DNA of 7,756 nucleotides from Chitinophagaceae bacterium. Lineage in GTDB: Bacteria; Bacteroidota; Bacteroidia; Chitinophagales; Chitinophagaceae. Of this stretch, positions 6,665 to 7,756 are shown piece after piece (the first letter of the stretch is position 1; every line of letters starts with the position of its first letter). Both the position numbers and the translations under genes were made by a program. The DNA is taken from positions 1 to 7,756 of the forward strand of contig JAACZX010000103.1 of assembly GCA_009996555.1 (NCBI GenBank), read 5' to 3'. The notes under the pieces were generated by a model that saw nothing but the letters and a program-made list of their open reading frames with translations, had not been told where the DNA came from and did not search any database.

Positions 6665-7756
6665 ATGAAAAGTTATATCAAGATAATAGGTGGAATGATG
6701 GTAGCGGCAAGCATGCTGGCTCTTTCATCCTGTAAGAAATTTATTGAAGAGGAATTGGTAACTACACTTACCGAAGACTATTATAAAAGCGATGCCGGAC
6801 TTGAAGACCTAGTAAAATCAGCGTATGCCCCATTGCAATGGCGTTTCTCAGGCGAGCAATCGTATTGTATGTATAATTTCGGTACAGATGAATTTAGAGA
6901 AGGTGATCAGTTCAACAATGTTCGTTATAACGATTACGATGCCAACCTGAATTCGAATGATGCATTTGTAAATGGTTTATGGACGAATAACTATTCTGGT
7001 ATCCGCCGCTGTAACCAGGGGATAGAAATGATCTCTGCATTTAACGATGCATCTTCACGTGTATTGGGAACGCAGGCACAAAAGGATTTACGTATAGCAG
7101 AGTTGAAAGCATTGCGTGCTCTTTATTATTTTCAATTAGTTACACAGCTTGGCGGCGTACCGCTTGTTACAGCCGTACCTAAAGAACCGCAGTATGAGTT
7201 TCCACGTGCAAGTGTTGCGGAAATATATAGTCTCATTATTTCCGATTTTAAAGCTGCCGGCCCCGCATTACCTTGGCGCTATGCAGGTGCTGACCGTGGC
7301 CGTGCTACCCGTGCAATGGCTTATCATTTTTTGGCAAAGGCTTATCTTACCCGTGGCAGTGCAGTAAGTGATCAGCGTGGACAAAAGCCAACAGACATGG
7401 ATAGTGTGATCTTTTTTGCCAATGATGTTATTGCAAACAGTGGCCATGCGCTGGAAGCTGATTACGGCAACCTGTTCAATTCAGCTTATCCTGATGGAAC
7501 AATTCCAGCTGTTGGTCAGAATGGGTCTGTGCCAACAGGCAGTAAAGCTAAGATTGATGCGAATAATGCCAGCAACGAGATCATTTATGCTGCACAGTTC
7601 AGCTCAAACCTCAATCTTGCAACAGCAACAAATAACCAAACTCATCTTTTCTATCCTTCTGCATACGATGCAGGTATTCCAGGTCTGGTGCGTGATTTCT
7701 TTAATGGTCGTCCGTTCAGAAGATTACGTCCAACAGATTATACAATTGATGTGTTT
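6665..7756 (+). CDS. susD: SusD/RagB-type surface glycan-binding lipoprotein, 3' end beyond the window
   Basis: The frame is open from the start to the window edge (364 residues seen; SusD proteins usually have 450-650). The start at 6665 gives MKSYIKIIGGMMVAAS followed by the lipobox LSSC with C23 as the lipidated residue; an ATG three codons upstream (6656) is the alternative, but the A-rich run taaaaa ends about 9 nt before 6665, suiting that start better. Right after C23 comes KKFIEEE, a charged stretch of the kind that directs Bacteroidota lipoproteins to the cell surface. SusD hallmarks are ELKALRALYYFQLVTQLGG (from 146, with GVPLVT following) and RGRATRAMAYHFLAKAYL (211-228), both TPR-like helices. 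SusD binds the glycan and closes over the SusC channel as a lid. The gene lies 33 bp after the susC stop with no terminator between, so it is cotranscribed. The ligand is unknown; pectic oligosaccharides are inferred from the divergent enzymes. Confidence 0.92.
   Translation, partial: MKSYIKIIGGMMVAASMLALSSCKKFIEEELVTTLTEDYYKSDAGLEDLVKSAYAPLQWRFSGEQSYCMYNFGTDEFREGDQFNNVRYNDYDANLNSNDAFVNGLWTNNYSGIRRCNQGIEMISAFNDASSRVLGTQAQKDLRIAELKALRALYYFQLVTQLGGVPLVTAVPKEPQYEFPRASVAEIYSLIISDFKAAGPALPWRYAGADRGRATRAMAYHFLAKAYLTRGSAVSDQRGQKPTDMDSVIFFANDVIANSGHALEADYGNLFNSAYPDGTIPAVGQNGSVPTGSKAKIDANNASNEIIYAAQFSSNLNLATATNNQTHLFYPSAYDAGIPGLVRDFFNGRPFRRLRPTDYTIDVF

Overview
The window is a carbohydrate-utilisation locus (polysaccharide utilisation locus, PUL) from a Bacteroidota genome. 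The evidence is an adjacent SusC-type TonB-dependent receptor and SusD-type lipoprotein, two secreted glycoside hydrolases facing away from them, moderate-to-low GC, and start codons without Shine-Dalgarno sequences. The style of the SusC protein and the AT-rich leaders would fit the Chitinophagaceae, but that placement is an inference.

Layout. On the minus strand, a secreted GH105-like unsaturated uronyl hydrolase (3143 down to 2013) is followed after 7 bp by a secreted glycoside hydrolase family 2 enzyme (2005 down to the window edge, 3' end missing). On the plus strand, a susC homologue (3381-6631) and a susD homologue (6665 to the window edge, 3' end missing) form the opposite operon. The two operons diverge from a 237-bp intergenic region (3144-3380). 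No stretch over 300 bases lacks a gene; no RNA gene, CRISPR array or transposon was seen.

How it fits together. SusC and SusD would capture and import an oligosaccharide across the outer membrane. The GH105-like enzyme would remove a 4,5-unsaturated galacturonic acid left by a pectin lyase, and the GH2 enzyme would trim a side-chain or terminal sugar. Together they suggest pectin, most likely rhamnogalacturonan, as the substrate. The family calls are well supported; the exact substrate is inferred.

Two things stand out. First, susC is frameshifted. The break falls at a 5-bp tandem duplication (tgcaa twice, 5215-5224), and removing one copy joins the two frames into a normal 1081-residue SusC. 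Second, the divergent intergenic region is built as a mirror: both operons carry the same 10-mer CAGGATACCG about 54-62 nt upstream of the start and the same leader (TTTAACTA then TTGCTGCT) directly before the ATG. This suggests the two operons are controlled together.
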